From: DASXMT01 sp963803065
GTDB taxonomy: Bacteria > Actinomycetota > Acidimicrobiia > Acidimicrobiales > RAAP-2
DNA length: 64,000 nt
Assembly: GCA_963803065.1 (NCBI GenBank)
Contig: CAWDKW010000014.1
Span: forward strand, 248,001-312,000
Direction of reading: 5' to 3'
Made by a program: the position numbers and the translations under genes. Below the pieces are notes generated by a model. That model searched no databases. It was not told where the DNA came from and was given only the letters and a program-made list of their open reading frames with translations. Shown here one piece after another: positions 8,667-17,559 of the stretch. Positions within the stretch are counted from its first letter, which is position 1; every line of letters starts with the position of its first letter.

Positions 8667-10594
8667 GCCGGGACTCGGGCGGCACCTCGCGCCCGGTCGC
8701 CGAGAGCCTGCTGTCCGAGGACGACGTGTACCTGTTCAACGAGGGCACGCATCGTCACCTGGCCGACAAGCTGGGGGCCCACCTGCTGTCCGGGCCCGAT
8801 GGTGGGGGAGTCCACTTCTCGGTGTGGGCGCCCAATGCCTCGGCCGTGGCCGTGATCGGGGACTTCAACGGCTGGGATGGCCGCGCTGACCAACTGAGCA
8901 TGCGGGGTAGCTCGGGCATCTGGGAAGGGGTGGTGGCACGGGCGCGGTCGGGCGACATCTACAAGTTCGCCATCTCGGCCCGCGACGGACGCGTCCTCGA
9001 GAAGGCCGACCCGGTTGCGTTCTTCAGCGAGACCCCGCCGAGAACCGGCTCGGTGGTCTGGGACCTGGCCTACTCGTGGGGCGATGAGGAGTGGATGCAG
9101 TCCCGGGGTCAGCGCGCCACGCTCGCCGCACCGATCTCCATCTACGAGGTGCACCTGGGTAGCTGGCTCCGCTCGGTCGAGGAGCCCGATCGGCTGCTCG
9201 GCTACGCCGAGTTGGCACCGAGGCTGATCGACCACGTGCGGAGCCTGGGGTTCACCCATGTGGAGCTCCTGCCCATCATGGAACATCCCTTCTACGGGTC
9301 CTGGGGCTACCAGGTGACCGGGTTCTTTGCGCCGACGTCCCGCTATGGAACCCCGCAGGACTTCATGGCCCTGATCGACGCCCTGCATCAGGCCGGGGTC
9401 GGCGTGCTGTTGGACTGGGTCCCCTCCCACTTCCCCAACGACGCCTTCGGCTTGGCCGAATTCGACGGGACCCACCTGTACGACCACGCCGACCCTCGCC
9501 TCGGCGTGCACCCCGACTGGGGCAGCCTCATCTTCAACTTCGGTCGCCACGAGGTGCGGAGCTTCCTGGCCTCGTCGGCCGAGCACTGGCTCTCCCGCTA
9601 TCACGTCGACGGTCTCAGGTTCGATGCCGTCGCCTCCATGCTCTACCTGGACTACTCCCGTCAGCCCGGTGAGTGGGTGCCCAACGTGTACGGCGGCCGC
9701 GAGAACCTCGACGCGGTGTCCTTCCTCCAGCAGCTGAACATCGGGATCTACGCCGACCATCCCGACGTCCAGACCATCGCCGAGGAGTCCACCGCATGGC
9801 CGGGCGTGTCCCGGCCCACCGACGCCGGGGGCCTCGGGTTCGGCTTCAAGTGGGACATGGGCTGGATGCACGACACGCTGGCCTACATGTCCGAGGACCC
9901 GGTCCATCGGCGCTACCACCACAACCAGCTGACGTTCCGGATGGTCTACGCCTTCACCGAGAATTTCGTGCTGCCCCTGTCGCACGACGAGGTGGTCCAT
10001 GGGAAGGGCTCGTTGCTCGCGGCCATGCCCGGGGACGAGTGGCAGAAGTTCGCCAACCTCCGGTTGCTGCTCGGCTACCAATTCGGCCAACCCGGGAAGA
10101 AGCTCCTCTTCATGGGGACGGAGCTCGGTTCGGAGCGCGAGTGGGCCCACGACCGCGGCCTCGACTGGGCCCTGCTCGGCCGCCAACGCAATGCCGGCCT
10201 GTGCCGGTGGGTCGCCGACCTCAATCGCCTCTACCAGGACCAGACCCCGCTGCACGAGCTGGACTCGGATCCGAGCGGGTTCGAGTGGGTGCAGATGGAT
10301 GCCGACGAGCTCAGCCTGCTCACGTTCCTCCGCCGCGACGCCGCCGGCCGATCGGTGTTGGTCGTCTGCAACTTCACGCCGGTACCCCGCCACCAGCTCC
10401 CGGTCGGCGTCCCCGAGGGTGGGTCCTGGCTCGAGCTGTTGAACAGCGATGCACCCGACTACGGCGGCAGCGGCGTGGGCAACCTGGGCGCGGTGACGGC
10501 CGAGCCGGTGCCGTGGCGCGACCGCCCCCACACCCTGCGGGTTGCCGCACCCCCCTTGGGTTGCGTGTTCTTCCGTCACGAGTCGGGATCGTGA
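8663..10594 (+). CDS. glgB: 1,4-alpha-glucan branching enzyme
   Basis: 643-aa GH13_9 enzyme that introduces alpha-1,6 branches into the glucan made by GlgE. It has a CBM48 domain (VHFSVWAPNASAVAVIGDFNGWDG), then the catalytic barrel with nucleophile Asp321 in GLRFDAVASML, acid/base Glu374 in IAEESTAWPG and LPLSHDEVVHGKGS, and a C-terminal beta-domain. It is about 90 aa shorter than long-form GlgB because it lacks the extra N-terminal N1 module. The ATG at 8663 overlaps the malQ stop (ATGA). Confidence 0.96.
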   Translation: MSRDSGGTSRPVAESLLSEDDVYLFNEGTHRHLADKLGAHLLSGPDGGGVHFSVWAPNASAVAVIGDFNGWDGRADQLSMRGSSGIWEGVVARARSGDIYKFAISARDGRVLEKADPVAFFSETPPRTGSVVWDLAYSWGDEEWMQSRGQRATLAAPISIYEVHLGSWLRSVEEPDRLLGYAELAPRLIDHVRSLGFTHVELLPIMEHPFYGSWGYQVTGFFAPTSRYGTPQDFMALIDALHQAGVGVLLDWVPSHFPNDAFGLAEFDGTHLYDHADPRLGVHPDWGSLIFNFGRHEVRSFLASSAEHWLSRYHVDGLRFDAVASMLYLDYSRQPGEWVPNVYGGRENLDAVSFLQQLNIGIYADHPDVQTIAEESTAWPGVSRPTDAGGLGFGFKWDMGWMHDTLAYMSEDPVHRRYHHNQLTFRMVYAFTENFVLPLSHDEVVHGKGSLLAAMPGDEWQKFANLRLLLGYQFGQPGKKLLFMGTELGSEREWAHDRGLDWALLGRQRNAGLCRWVADLNRLYQDQTPLHELDSDPSGFEWVQMDADELSLLTFLRRDAAGRSVLVVCNFTPVPRHQLPVGVPEGGSWLELLNSDAPDYGGSGVGNLGAVTAEPVPWRDRPHTLRVAAPPLGCVFFRHESGS

Positions 10595-12534
10595 CCGTGG
10601 CGCCCGCTTCGGGACCGGTCTGTGTCCCCGCCGCGGCCTCCCGGTGGGACCTGGTCGGGGTGCCCACCATGCCCACCGGCCGGTTGCCGCTCGGCGCCGT
10701 GCCCGTGCCCGGCGAGGGGGCCCACGTGTCGGTCTGGGCGCCGAGGTCGGCCAGGATCGCCGTGCGCGTGCTCGGGGACCGGTCCCGGCTGGTCCCCCTC
10801 GACGCCACCGACCGGGGCTATCACCAGGCGACGGTCGGCGGCCTCGAACCCGGGGCCCGGTACCGGCTGGTACTCGACGACGGACGCGAGCTGGCCGACC
10901 CGGCGTCGCGGGCACAGCCCGAGGGCGTGTCCGGGCCCTCCCAAGTGTTCGATCCACTGGCCCACCGGTGGGGAGACGCCGGGTTCGTGTCCCGGCCCCT
11001 GTGGCAGCAGGTCATCTACGAGGCCCACATCGGGACCCTGACCCCGGCCGGGACCTTCGACTCGGCCATCGAGGTGCTGGACGAGCTGGCCGAGTTGGGG
11101 ATCACCGCCGTCGAGCCGCTCCCCGTGGCCCAGTTCTCGGGCACCCGCAACTGGGGGTACGACGGCGTCTTCCCCTACGCCGTGCAGGACAGCTACGGGG
11201 GACCCGCCGCCCTCCAGCGGTTCGTGGACGCCGCCCACCAGCGGGGGATCGCCGTGGTGCTCGATGTGGTCTACAACCACCTGGGGCCCGAGGGAAACGT
11301 GCTCGACGCCTTCGGGCCGTACGTCACCGATCGGTACCGGACCCCCTGGGGGCCGGCCATCAATTTCGACGGTCCCGGCTCCGACGAGGTCCGTCGCTAC
11401 TTCGTGGAGAACGCCCTCACCTGGTTCCGGGACTTCCACGTCGACGGGCTCCGCCTCGATGCCGTGCACGGCATCGTGGACCCCACCGCCACCCCGTTCC
11501 TGTCCGAGCTGGCCGGCGCGGCGGAGCAGCTCGGCACCATGCTCGGCCACCGGTTCGCACTCATCGCCGAGAGCTCGGACAACGACCCCCGGGTCGTCTT
11601 GCCCTCGGCAGTGGGCGGACTGGGCCTCGATGCCCAGTGGAACGACGACTTCCACCACGCCCTCCACGCCGCGCTGACCGGGGAGCGCCTGGGCTACTAC
11701 GCCGACTTCGGGGACCTCGGCCAGCTGGCCCGGTCCATGTCCGAGGGCTTCGTCTACCAGGGCCAGTACTCCGGCTACCGATCCCGGCGCCACGGCGCCG
11801 GCTCGACTGGGGTCGCGCCGGAACGGTTCGTGCTCTTTGCCCAGAACCACGATCACGTCGGCAACCGGCCCCGCGGTGACCGCCTGTCGTCGATGGTCGG
11901 GCCCGACACCCTCCGGCTGGCTGCGGCCGTGCTCCTCCTGTCCCCCGGGGTACCTCTGGTGTTCATGGGGGAGGAGTACGGGGAGACCGCGCCCTTCGCC
12001 TACTTCGTCGATCACGCCGACCCCGAGCTGCGCGAGGCGGTGCGCCGAGGCCGGAGGGAGGAGATGGCCGGTCTGGGCTGGACCGACGATCCCCTCGACC
12101 CCCTCGACGAGGACACCTTCCGGGCGTCGGCACTCGACCGGGCCCAGCGCTGGGCCCCGGGAGGGGTCGAGTTGTGGACCCTCTACCGGGCGCTGATCGC
12201 GCTTCGCCGCTCCCACCCGCCGCTGGCTCGCTCGGCGCGGCAGGGGGCGCGGGCGCAGGCCGACGGGGACGTGGTCATCCTGGTCCGTTCGGACAGCACC
12301 GAGTCGGTGTGCAGCCTGTTCAACTTCGGCGCCCACCCGGCCGAGGTCCGTCTGCCCGCCTCCGGCGGCCGATCCGGCCAACCCCGGTCATGGACCTGCC
12401 TCATCGATTCGGCCGACGCCAGACTCGGCGGCCGGGGTGAGCGGCAACCCGAGACCCTCGGGGCCCACGGCCTGGTCCGACCAGGCCCCTTGGGTTTCTG
12501 TGCCTACGGTGACGATGGTCACCGAGGCTCGTGA
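10591..12534 (+). CDS. treZ: Maltooligosyltrehalose trehalohydrolase
   Basis: 647-aa GH13_10 enzyme that releases trehalose from maltooligosyltrehalose made by TreY. CBM48-like N-terminus (HVSVWAPRSARIAV), then PVAQFSGTRNWGYDGV, DVVYNHLGPEGN, nucleophile Asp290 in GLRLDAVHGIVD, acid/base Glu327 in LIAESSDNDPRV and AQNHDHVGNR. The GTG at 10591 overlaps the glgB stop (GTGA). The open frame runs upstream to 9673 antiparallel to nothing useful; homology starts near 10650. Its partner treY lies two genes downstream and appears broken, so this enzyme may be without substrate. Confidence 0.95.
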   Translation: MTVAPASGPVCVPAAASRWDLVGVPTMPTGRLPLGAVPVPGEGAHVSVWAPRSARIAVRVLGDRSRLVPLDATDRGYHQATVGGLEPGARYRLVLDDGRELADPASRAQPEGVSGPSQVFDPLAHRWGDAGFVSRPLWQQVIYEAHIGTLTPAGTFDSAIEVLDELAELGITAVEPLPVAQFSGTRNWGYDGVFPYAVQDSYGGPAALQRFVDAAHQRGIAVVLDVVYNHLGPEGNVLDAFGPYVTDRYRTPWGPAINFDGPGSDEVRRYFVENALTWFRDFHVDGLRLDAVHGIVDPTATPFLSELAGAAEQLGTMLGHRFALIAESSDNDPRVVLPSAVGGLGLDAQWNDDFHHALHAALTGERLGYYADFGDLGQLARSMSEGFVYQGQYSGYRSRRHGAGSTGVAPERFVLFAQNHDHVGNRPRGDRLSSMVGPDTLRLAAAVLLLSPGVPLVFMGEEYGETAPFAYFVDHADPELREAVRRGRREEMAGLGWTDDPLDPLDEDTFRASALDRAQRWAPGGVELWTLYRALIALRRSHPPLARSARQGARAQADGDVVILVRSDSTESVCSLFNFGAHPAEVRLPASGGRSGQPRSWTCLIDSADARLGGRGERQPETLGAHGLVRPGPLGFCAYGDDGHRGS

Positions 12535-14657
12535 GCATGCGCATCTGGCCGGGAAGCCCCTATCCCCTCGGAGCGACGTGGGACGGCGAGGGCGTCAACT
12601 TCGCCATCTTCTCCGAGCACGCCACGGGGGTCGAGCTCTGCCTCTTCGACACCCCCGAGTCGAGCGAGCCCTCGGCCCAAGTGTCGATGCCGGCGGCGAC
12701 CGACCGGGTCTGGCATGCCTACCTTCCCGACGTCCGCCCGGGCGCTCTCTACGGCTACCGGATCGACGGGCCCTATGCACCCGAGGAGGGTCACCGCTTC
12801 AACCCGGCCAAGTTGCTCATCGACCCCTACGCCAAGGCGGTCAGCGGCACCATCCGCTGGAGCGACGAGCTGTTCGGGTACACGATCGGGGACCCGGCCG
12901 AGGACCTCTCGCTCGACCCCCGGGACTCGGCCGGTGCCATGCCCAAGTGCGTGGTGGCCGATCCCGCCTTCACCTGGGGCGACGACCGGTCGCCGAACAC
13001 GCCCTGGAACCGGACCGTCATCTACGAGTGCCACGTGCGGGGCATGACCATGCGCCACCCCGGCGTGCCCGAGCACCTCCGCGGCACCTACCTCGGTCTG
13101 GCCTCGGACCCGATCATCGACCACCTGGTCGGCCTGGGCGTCACCGCGGTGGAGCTCATGCCGACCCACCAGTTCGTGGCCGACCGCCACCTGGTCGAGC
13201 GGGGGCTCACCAACTACTGGGGCTACAACTCCATCGCCTATCTGGCACCGCACGTGGGGTACGCCACCGGCGGCCTGGGTGAGCAGATCGGCGAGTTCAA
13301 GTCGATGGTCCGGACCCTGCACCGTGCCGGGCTGGAGGTCATTCTGGACGTCGTCTACAACCACACCGGTGAGGGCAACCACCTCGGCCCCACCCTGTCC
13401 CTGCGAGGCATCGACAACGCCGCCTACTACCGGCTGAACCCCGAGGACCCGCGCTACCACGTCGACTTCACCGGGACGGGCAACAGCCTGAACATCGTGC
13501 ACCCTCGGGCCATGGCCCTCATCATGGACAGCCTCCGCTACTGGGTCACCGACATGCACGTCGACGGGTTCCGCTTCGACCTGGCCCCGGTCCTGGTCCG
13601 TGGCTACGAGGCCGGGCACCCGAGTGCCTTCTTCGAGATCATCCAGCAGGACCCGGTGCTCTCCAAGGTGAAGCTCATCGCCGAGCCGTGGGACGTGGGT
13701 CCCGACGGCTACCAGCTGGGCCGGTTCCCGCCTGGGTGGTCGGAGTGGAACGGCGCCTTCCGGGACGCGGTCCGGCGCTTCTGGCGCGGGGACCCGGGCC
13801 AGGTCCCCGAGCTCGCCTCCAGGCTGACCGGCTCGAGCGATATCTATGCCCCCAGCGGTCGCCGCACCTACGCCTCGGTGAACTTCGTCACCTGCCACGA
13901 CGGTTTCACCCTGACTGACTTGGTCAGCTACGAGCACCGCCACAACGAGGCCAACGGGGAGGACAACCAGGACGGGGCCCGCGAGAACCTGAGCCGGAAC
14001 TGGGGGGTGGAGGGCCCCTCTCCTTCGGTCCGGATCGAACGGGCCCGGGATCGGATGAAGCGCAACTTCCTGACCACCCTCATGTTCTCCCAGGGCGTGC
14101 GGATGATCCTCGGAGGCGACGAGATCGGGCGGACCCAGATGGGCAACAACAATGCCTATTGCCAGGACTCCGAGGTCAGTTGGGTCGATTGGGACGTGGG
14201 CGAGACGGGCACTGCTCTCTGCGCCTTCACCCGGGATCTGATCTCCATCGTTGGGGCCAACCCCATCTTGCGCCGGCGCGACTTCTTCACCGGCGAGCCC
14301 GTCGGCGACCAGGCCCGGGACGCGACCTGGGTCCGCCCCGACGGCGAGATGATGACCGACGACGACTGGAAGGACCCCGAGAACCGCTCGATCGGCATGC
14401 TCCTCCCCGGGCGGGCCGCCGACGAGGTCGACACCCGCGGGCGCCTGGTCAAGAGCAATTCGTTGCTCTTGTTGCTGAACGCCTCGAGCCGGTCCCGATC
14501 CTGGACGCTTCCCCGACTGGAATGGCCCGGGCGATGGGAGGAGCTGCTCTCGACGGCGCGGCCCGGTGAACAGGGTCGGACCGTCCGGACCCCCGCCGTC
14601 AACCTCACCGCCCACTCGAGCCTGCTCCTCCGGCACAACGAGCGCCTCGACGAGTGA
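12531..14657 (+). CDS. glgX: Glycogen debranching enzyme GlgX (isoamylase type)
   Basis: 708-aa GH13_11 enzyme that hydrolyses alpha-1,6 branch points. Start MSMRIWPGSPYPLGATWDGEGVNFAIFS is the typical CBM48 beginning. Catalytic motifs: nucleophile Asp350 in GFRFDLAPVLVR, acid/base Glu385 in LIAEPWDVGPDGY, and NFVTCHDGFTL. The GTG at 12531 overlaps the treZ stop; a second in-frame start (ATG, 12537) would also fit. GlgX and TreZ/TreY commonly sit together because debranched linear chains are the TreY substrate. Confidence 0.95.
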   Translation: MSMRIWPGSPYPLGATWDGEGVNFAIFSEHATGVELCLFDTPESSEPSAQVSMPAATDRVWHAYLPDVRPGALYGYRIDGPYAPEEGHRFNPAKLLIDPYAKAVSGTIRWSDELFGYTIGDPAEDLSLDPRDSAGAMPKCVVADPAFTWGDDRSPNTPWNRTVIYECHVRGMTMRHPGVPEHLRGTYLGLASDPIIDHLVGLGVTAVELMPTHQFVADRHLVERGLTNYWGYNSIAYLAPHVGYATGGLGEQIGEFKSMVRTLHRAGLEVILDVVYNHTGEGNHLGPTLSLRGIDNAAYYRLNPEDPRYHVDFTGTGNSLNIVHPRAMALIMDSLRYWVTDMHVDGFRFDLAPVLVRGYEAGHPSAFFEIIQQDPVLSKVKLIAEPWDVGPDGYQLGRFPPGWSEWNGAFRDAVRRFWRGDPGQVPELASRLTGSSDIYAPSGRRTYASVNFVTCHDGFTLTDLVSYEHRHNEANGEDNQDGARENLSRNWGVEGPSPSVRIERARDRMKRNFLTTLMFSQGVRMILGGDEIGRTQMGNNNAYCQDSEVSWVDWDVGETGTALCAFTRDLISIVGANPILRRRDFFTGEPVGDQARDATWVRPDGEMMTDDDWKDPENRSIGMLLPGRAADEVDTRGRLVKSNSLLLLLNASSRSRSWTLPRLEWPGRWEELLSTARPGEQGRTVRTPAVNLTAHSSLLLRHNERLDE

Positions 14658-15274
14658 CGGGGACCGCCCCGAACCACGAGCGGCACCGCCGGCGACTCGG
14701 CTCGACCTATCGGCTGCAGCTCAGCGGGCTGGGGTTCGCCCGGGCCGCCCGGCTCGTGCCCTACCTGGACGCCCTCGGGGTCGAGACCCTCTACGTCTCG
14801 CCCGTGACCATGGCCGTCCCAGGGAGCACCCACGGGTACGACGTGGTCGACCCGACACGCCTCGACCCGGCGCTCGGCTCGGCCGACGAGCTCGACGCCC
14901 TCCTGGCCGCCCTGGCCGGGCGGGACATGAGGCTGCTGATCGACGTAGTGCCCAACCACATGGCCGCGGCGGCGGCCAATCCCTGGTGGTGGGATGTGCT
15001 GGCGCGGGGGAGGGGCTCGCCGTTCGCCCCCTACTTCGACATCGACTGGACGAAGCACGAGGGGCGGGTCCTGCTCCCCGTCCTCGGCCGCTCCCTGGCT
15101 GCGGTCATCGCCGACGGCGAGCTCTCGGTGGCGTTCGAGGCGGGGGTGGCCGTACTGTCCTACTACCACCATCGGTTCCCGATCGGTCCCGGTACCCCCG
15201 TCCGGTTGGTTCGCTCGCTCCTCAGCGTGAGGCCTGAGCCCTCCCCCGAAGGCATCCTCGCCGAAGGCACCTCC

Positions 15275-15388
15275 GCCGACGAAAGCAGCGAGGACGACAG
15301 CAGCGCCGACGACGGCAGCGCCGACGACTGCTACGCCGACGACTGCTACGCCGACGACTGCTACGCCGACGACTGCTACGCCGACGAC
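15275..15388 (+). repeat. 15-bp minisatellite in treY (three degenerate and four exact units)
   Basis: In the treY frame the units encode ADESS, EDDSS, ADDGS, then ADDCY four times, then a partial ADD. The four exact copies (GCCGACGACTGCTAC) occupy 15320-15379. The array replaces a short variable linker between the YYHHRFPIGPGT region and the HQHYRLASWR region. The gradient from degenerate to exact units suggests recent expansion at the 3' side. The frameshift lies immediately after it. Confidence 0.93.
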
Positions 15389-16167
15389 ATGAGCCGAGCT
15401 GCTCGGCCACCAGCATTACCGACTGGCCTCCTGGCGCCTCGGCCGCCACGAGGGGAACTATCGGCGATTCTTCGACGTGGACGGACTGGTCGGTGTCCGG
15501 GTCGAGGACCCGGCGGTGTACGAGGCAACCCACGCGCTGCTCCTCCGGCTGGCCGACGACGACCGTGTCGCCGGGCTGAGGGTCGACCACGTCGACGGTC
15601 TGGCCGACCCGACCCGCTACCTTGCCCAGCTCGGCCACGACCTCGATCGGGGTGAGCGGTCCGGACCGGTGCTCCTGGTCGAGAAGATCCTGGCCCGGGA
15701 CGAGAGCCTTCCGTCCCTCTGGACGGTCGACGGCACCACCGGGTACGAGTTCGTCGACCTGGTCGGCTCGCTCCTGGTCGACGGGGACGGTGCCGAGGCC
15801 ATCGCCAAGCTGGCGGCCGACTGGGCGCGTGACGATCGTCCTTTCGACCAATTGGTCACCGCCTCGAAGCGGTTCGTCCAGGCGTCGCTCTTCCCGGGTC
15901 AGGTGGCACGCCTCACCGACCTGGTCGCTTGGCGCCTGTCCCGGCCGCCGGGCGGTCACGACCTGGCTCGGCCCGACCTGTCCCGAGCCTTGGTCGAGCT
16001 GGCCGCCCAGCTCGGCGTCTACCGCACCTACGTGGATGCCACCGGCGCCACCGGCGAGGACCGGCGCCGGCTACAGCAGGCCGCCATCGGGGCCCGGCCC
16101 AATCTGGATGCGGACGGGCAGCGGGCCATGGACTTGATTCTCCCGCTGCTGGGCGCCGACGAGCCCG

Positions 16168-16221
16168 CCGACCCCGCTCGGGCTGCCGTCGGCTCCTCCG
16201 ACCCCGGTCGGGCTGCCGTCG
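16168..16221 (+). repeat. 30-bp period direct repeat (two copies) inside treY
   Basis: Two 24-bp copies, 16168-16191 and 16198-16221, differing at one base and spaced with a 30-bp period. They encode DPARAAV and DPGRAAV. This is the third short tandem duplication in the glucan operon, again in a surface-loop region and again in frame. Confidence 0.8.
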
Positions 16222-17559
16222 AGCCCGGCGACCTCGAGCTGGTCCAGCGATGGCAGCAGCACACCGGCGCGGTGACGGCGAAGGGCGTGGAGGACACCGC
16301 TCTCTACCGCTCGGGAGCCCTGGCCGCCCTGACCGAGGTGGGCACCGATCCCGGCCGGCCGCCAGTGACCGTGGATCGGTTCCACCAGGCGATGGGCCGG
16401 CGTCGCCGCACCACCCGCCACTCGCTCTCGGCCACCTCTACGCACGACACCAAGCAGAGCGAGGACGTCAGATCCCGCCTGGCCGTGTTGTCCGAGCTCC
16501 CCGCGACCTGGGAGGAGCACGTGTCCCGATGGCACGGATGGCACCGGTCGCCGGCGGGCGCTCCCGACCCGCCAGACGAGCTCTTCGCCTACCAGACCAT
16601 CGTGGGCGCATGGCCGCTCGATCCCGATGATCGGAGGGGCTTCAGCCGGCGGGTCCAGGACTACATGGTCAAGGCCCTGCGGGAGGCCAAGGTCCGGACC
16701 AGCTGGCTCCGGCCCGACGACGACTACGAGCGCGTGGTGCGGGCCTTCATCCGCCGGATCCTGTCTCCTTCCAACCGCCGCTTCCACGCCGACCTCGGTC
16801 GGCTGCTCGACATGGTGGGGCCGGCCGGGGCGGTGAACGCACTGGCGATGACCGTACTCAAGTGCACCGTCCCCGGCGTTCCCGACGTGTACCAGGGAAC
16901 CGAGCTCTGGTCCCACTCGTTGGTGGACCCGGACAACCGGCGCCCGGTCGACTTCGAGCGGCGGGCTCGGATGGTCGACGCGTTGGACCGGGCGACCGAC
17001 GGCGAAGTCGTCGACGGCTCGGTTCCTTGCCTCCTGGCCCGACGGGCGATTGAAGCTGATGGTGACCCAGCGGCTGCTCCGGTTGCGGCGGAGCCGTCCC
17101 AACCTGTTCGATCGCGGGTCCTACCTGCCGCTCGAGGTCGAAGGTCCCCGCCACCGCCATGTAGTGGCCTTTGCCCGACATCGGCGTTCGGACTGGGCCG
17201 TGATCGTCGTCCCGCGGCTTCCCCTGAGCCTGGCCGGAGCCGGCCGTATGCCGGTCGGTCCCGCGCTGTGGCGCGGCACATCGGTGGCTCTGCCCGGGGG
17301 CGCGCCCAGCCAGTTGATCGACGTGCTCACCGGTTCGAACCTGTCGCCCCGCGGAGCGCGCTTGCCGGTCGGCGAGATGCTCGCCACTCTGCCCTGGTCC
17401 GTTTCGGTCGGCCCCTGACTGACGGGGACCACCCGCCAGGGCCCCGGACCCGACGCCAGGCCACCGGCGCGGCCCGATGGCGGTCCTACAGTGGGCCAAC
17501 CGCCACCCGCTTCATGTTGACCAGGCCCGATCCGTCCCATGCCCATCAAGGAGGCCGAT

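Larger units (their letters stand above)
14654..17418 (+). pseudogene. treY: Maltooligosyl trehalose synthase treY, interrupted by two frameshifts
   Basis: GH13_26 enzyme that turns the reducing end of a maltodextrin into a trehalosyl unit. Three consecutive frames carry one protein: 14654 to about 15390 (STYRLQLSGLGFARAARLVPYLDALGV, DVVPNHMA), about 15393 to ~17020 (HQHYRLASWRLGRHEGNYRRFFDV, RVDHVDGL, VEKIL, TSTHDTKQSEDVR, VPGVPDVYQGTEL) and ~17020 to 17418 (FLASWPDGRLKLMVTQRLL to SVSVGP stop). Both shifts are +1. The first lies directly after the 15-bp repeat array, where the downstream frame has a TGA at 15390. The start (GTG, 14654) overlaps the glgX stop. Without readthrough no functional enzyme is made. 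Sequencing error is the main alternative; each part otherwise looks intact and conserved. Confidence 0.88.

Noticed and set aside
8234..10957. 907-codon minus-strand open frame opposite malQ/glgB/treZ
   Set aside because: Pure shadow of high-GC codon use; low-complexity Arg/Pro/Gly/His-rich product, no domain pattern, and the plus-strand genes are certain.
12519..14636. 705-codon minus-strand open frame opposite glgX
   Set aside because: Mirror of glgX codon bias, composition unlike a protein.
15275..15388. Short repeats as a possible CRISPR array
   Set aside because: Units are head-to-tail 15-mers without spacers and lie inside a coding frame.
15320..15400. Programmed +1 frameshifting in treY
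   Set aside because: No slippery codon with rare-codon/stop context recognised at the exact shift, and a second shift occurs in the same gene; decay or read error is simpler.
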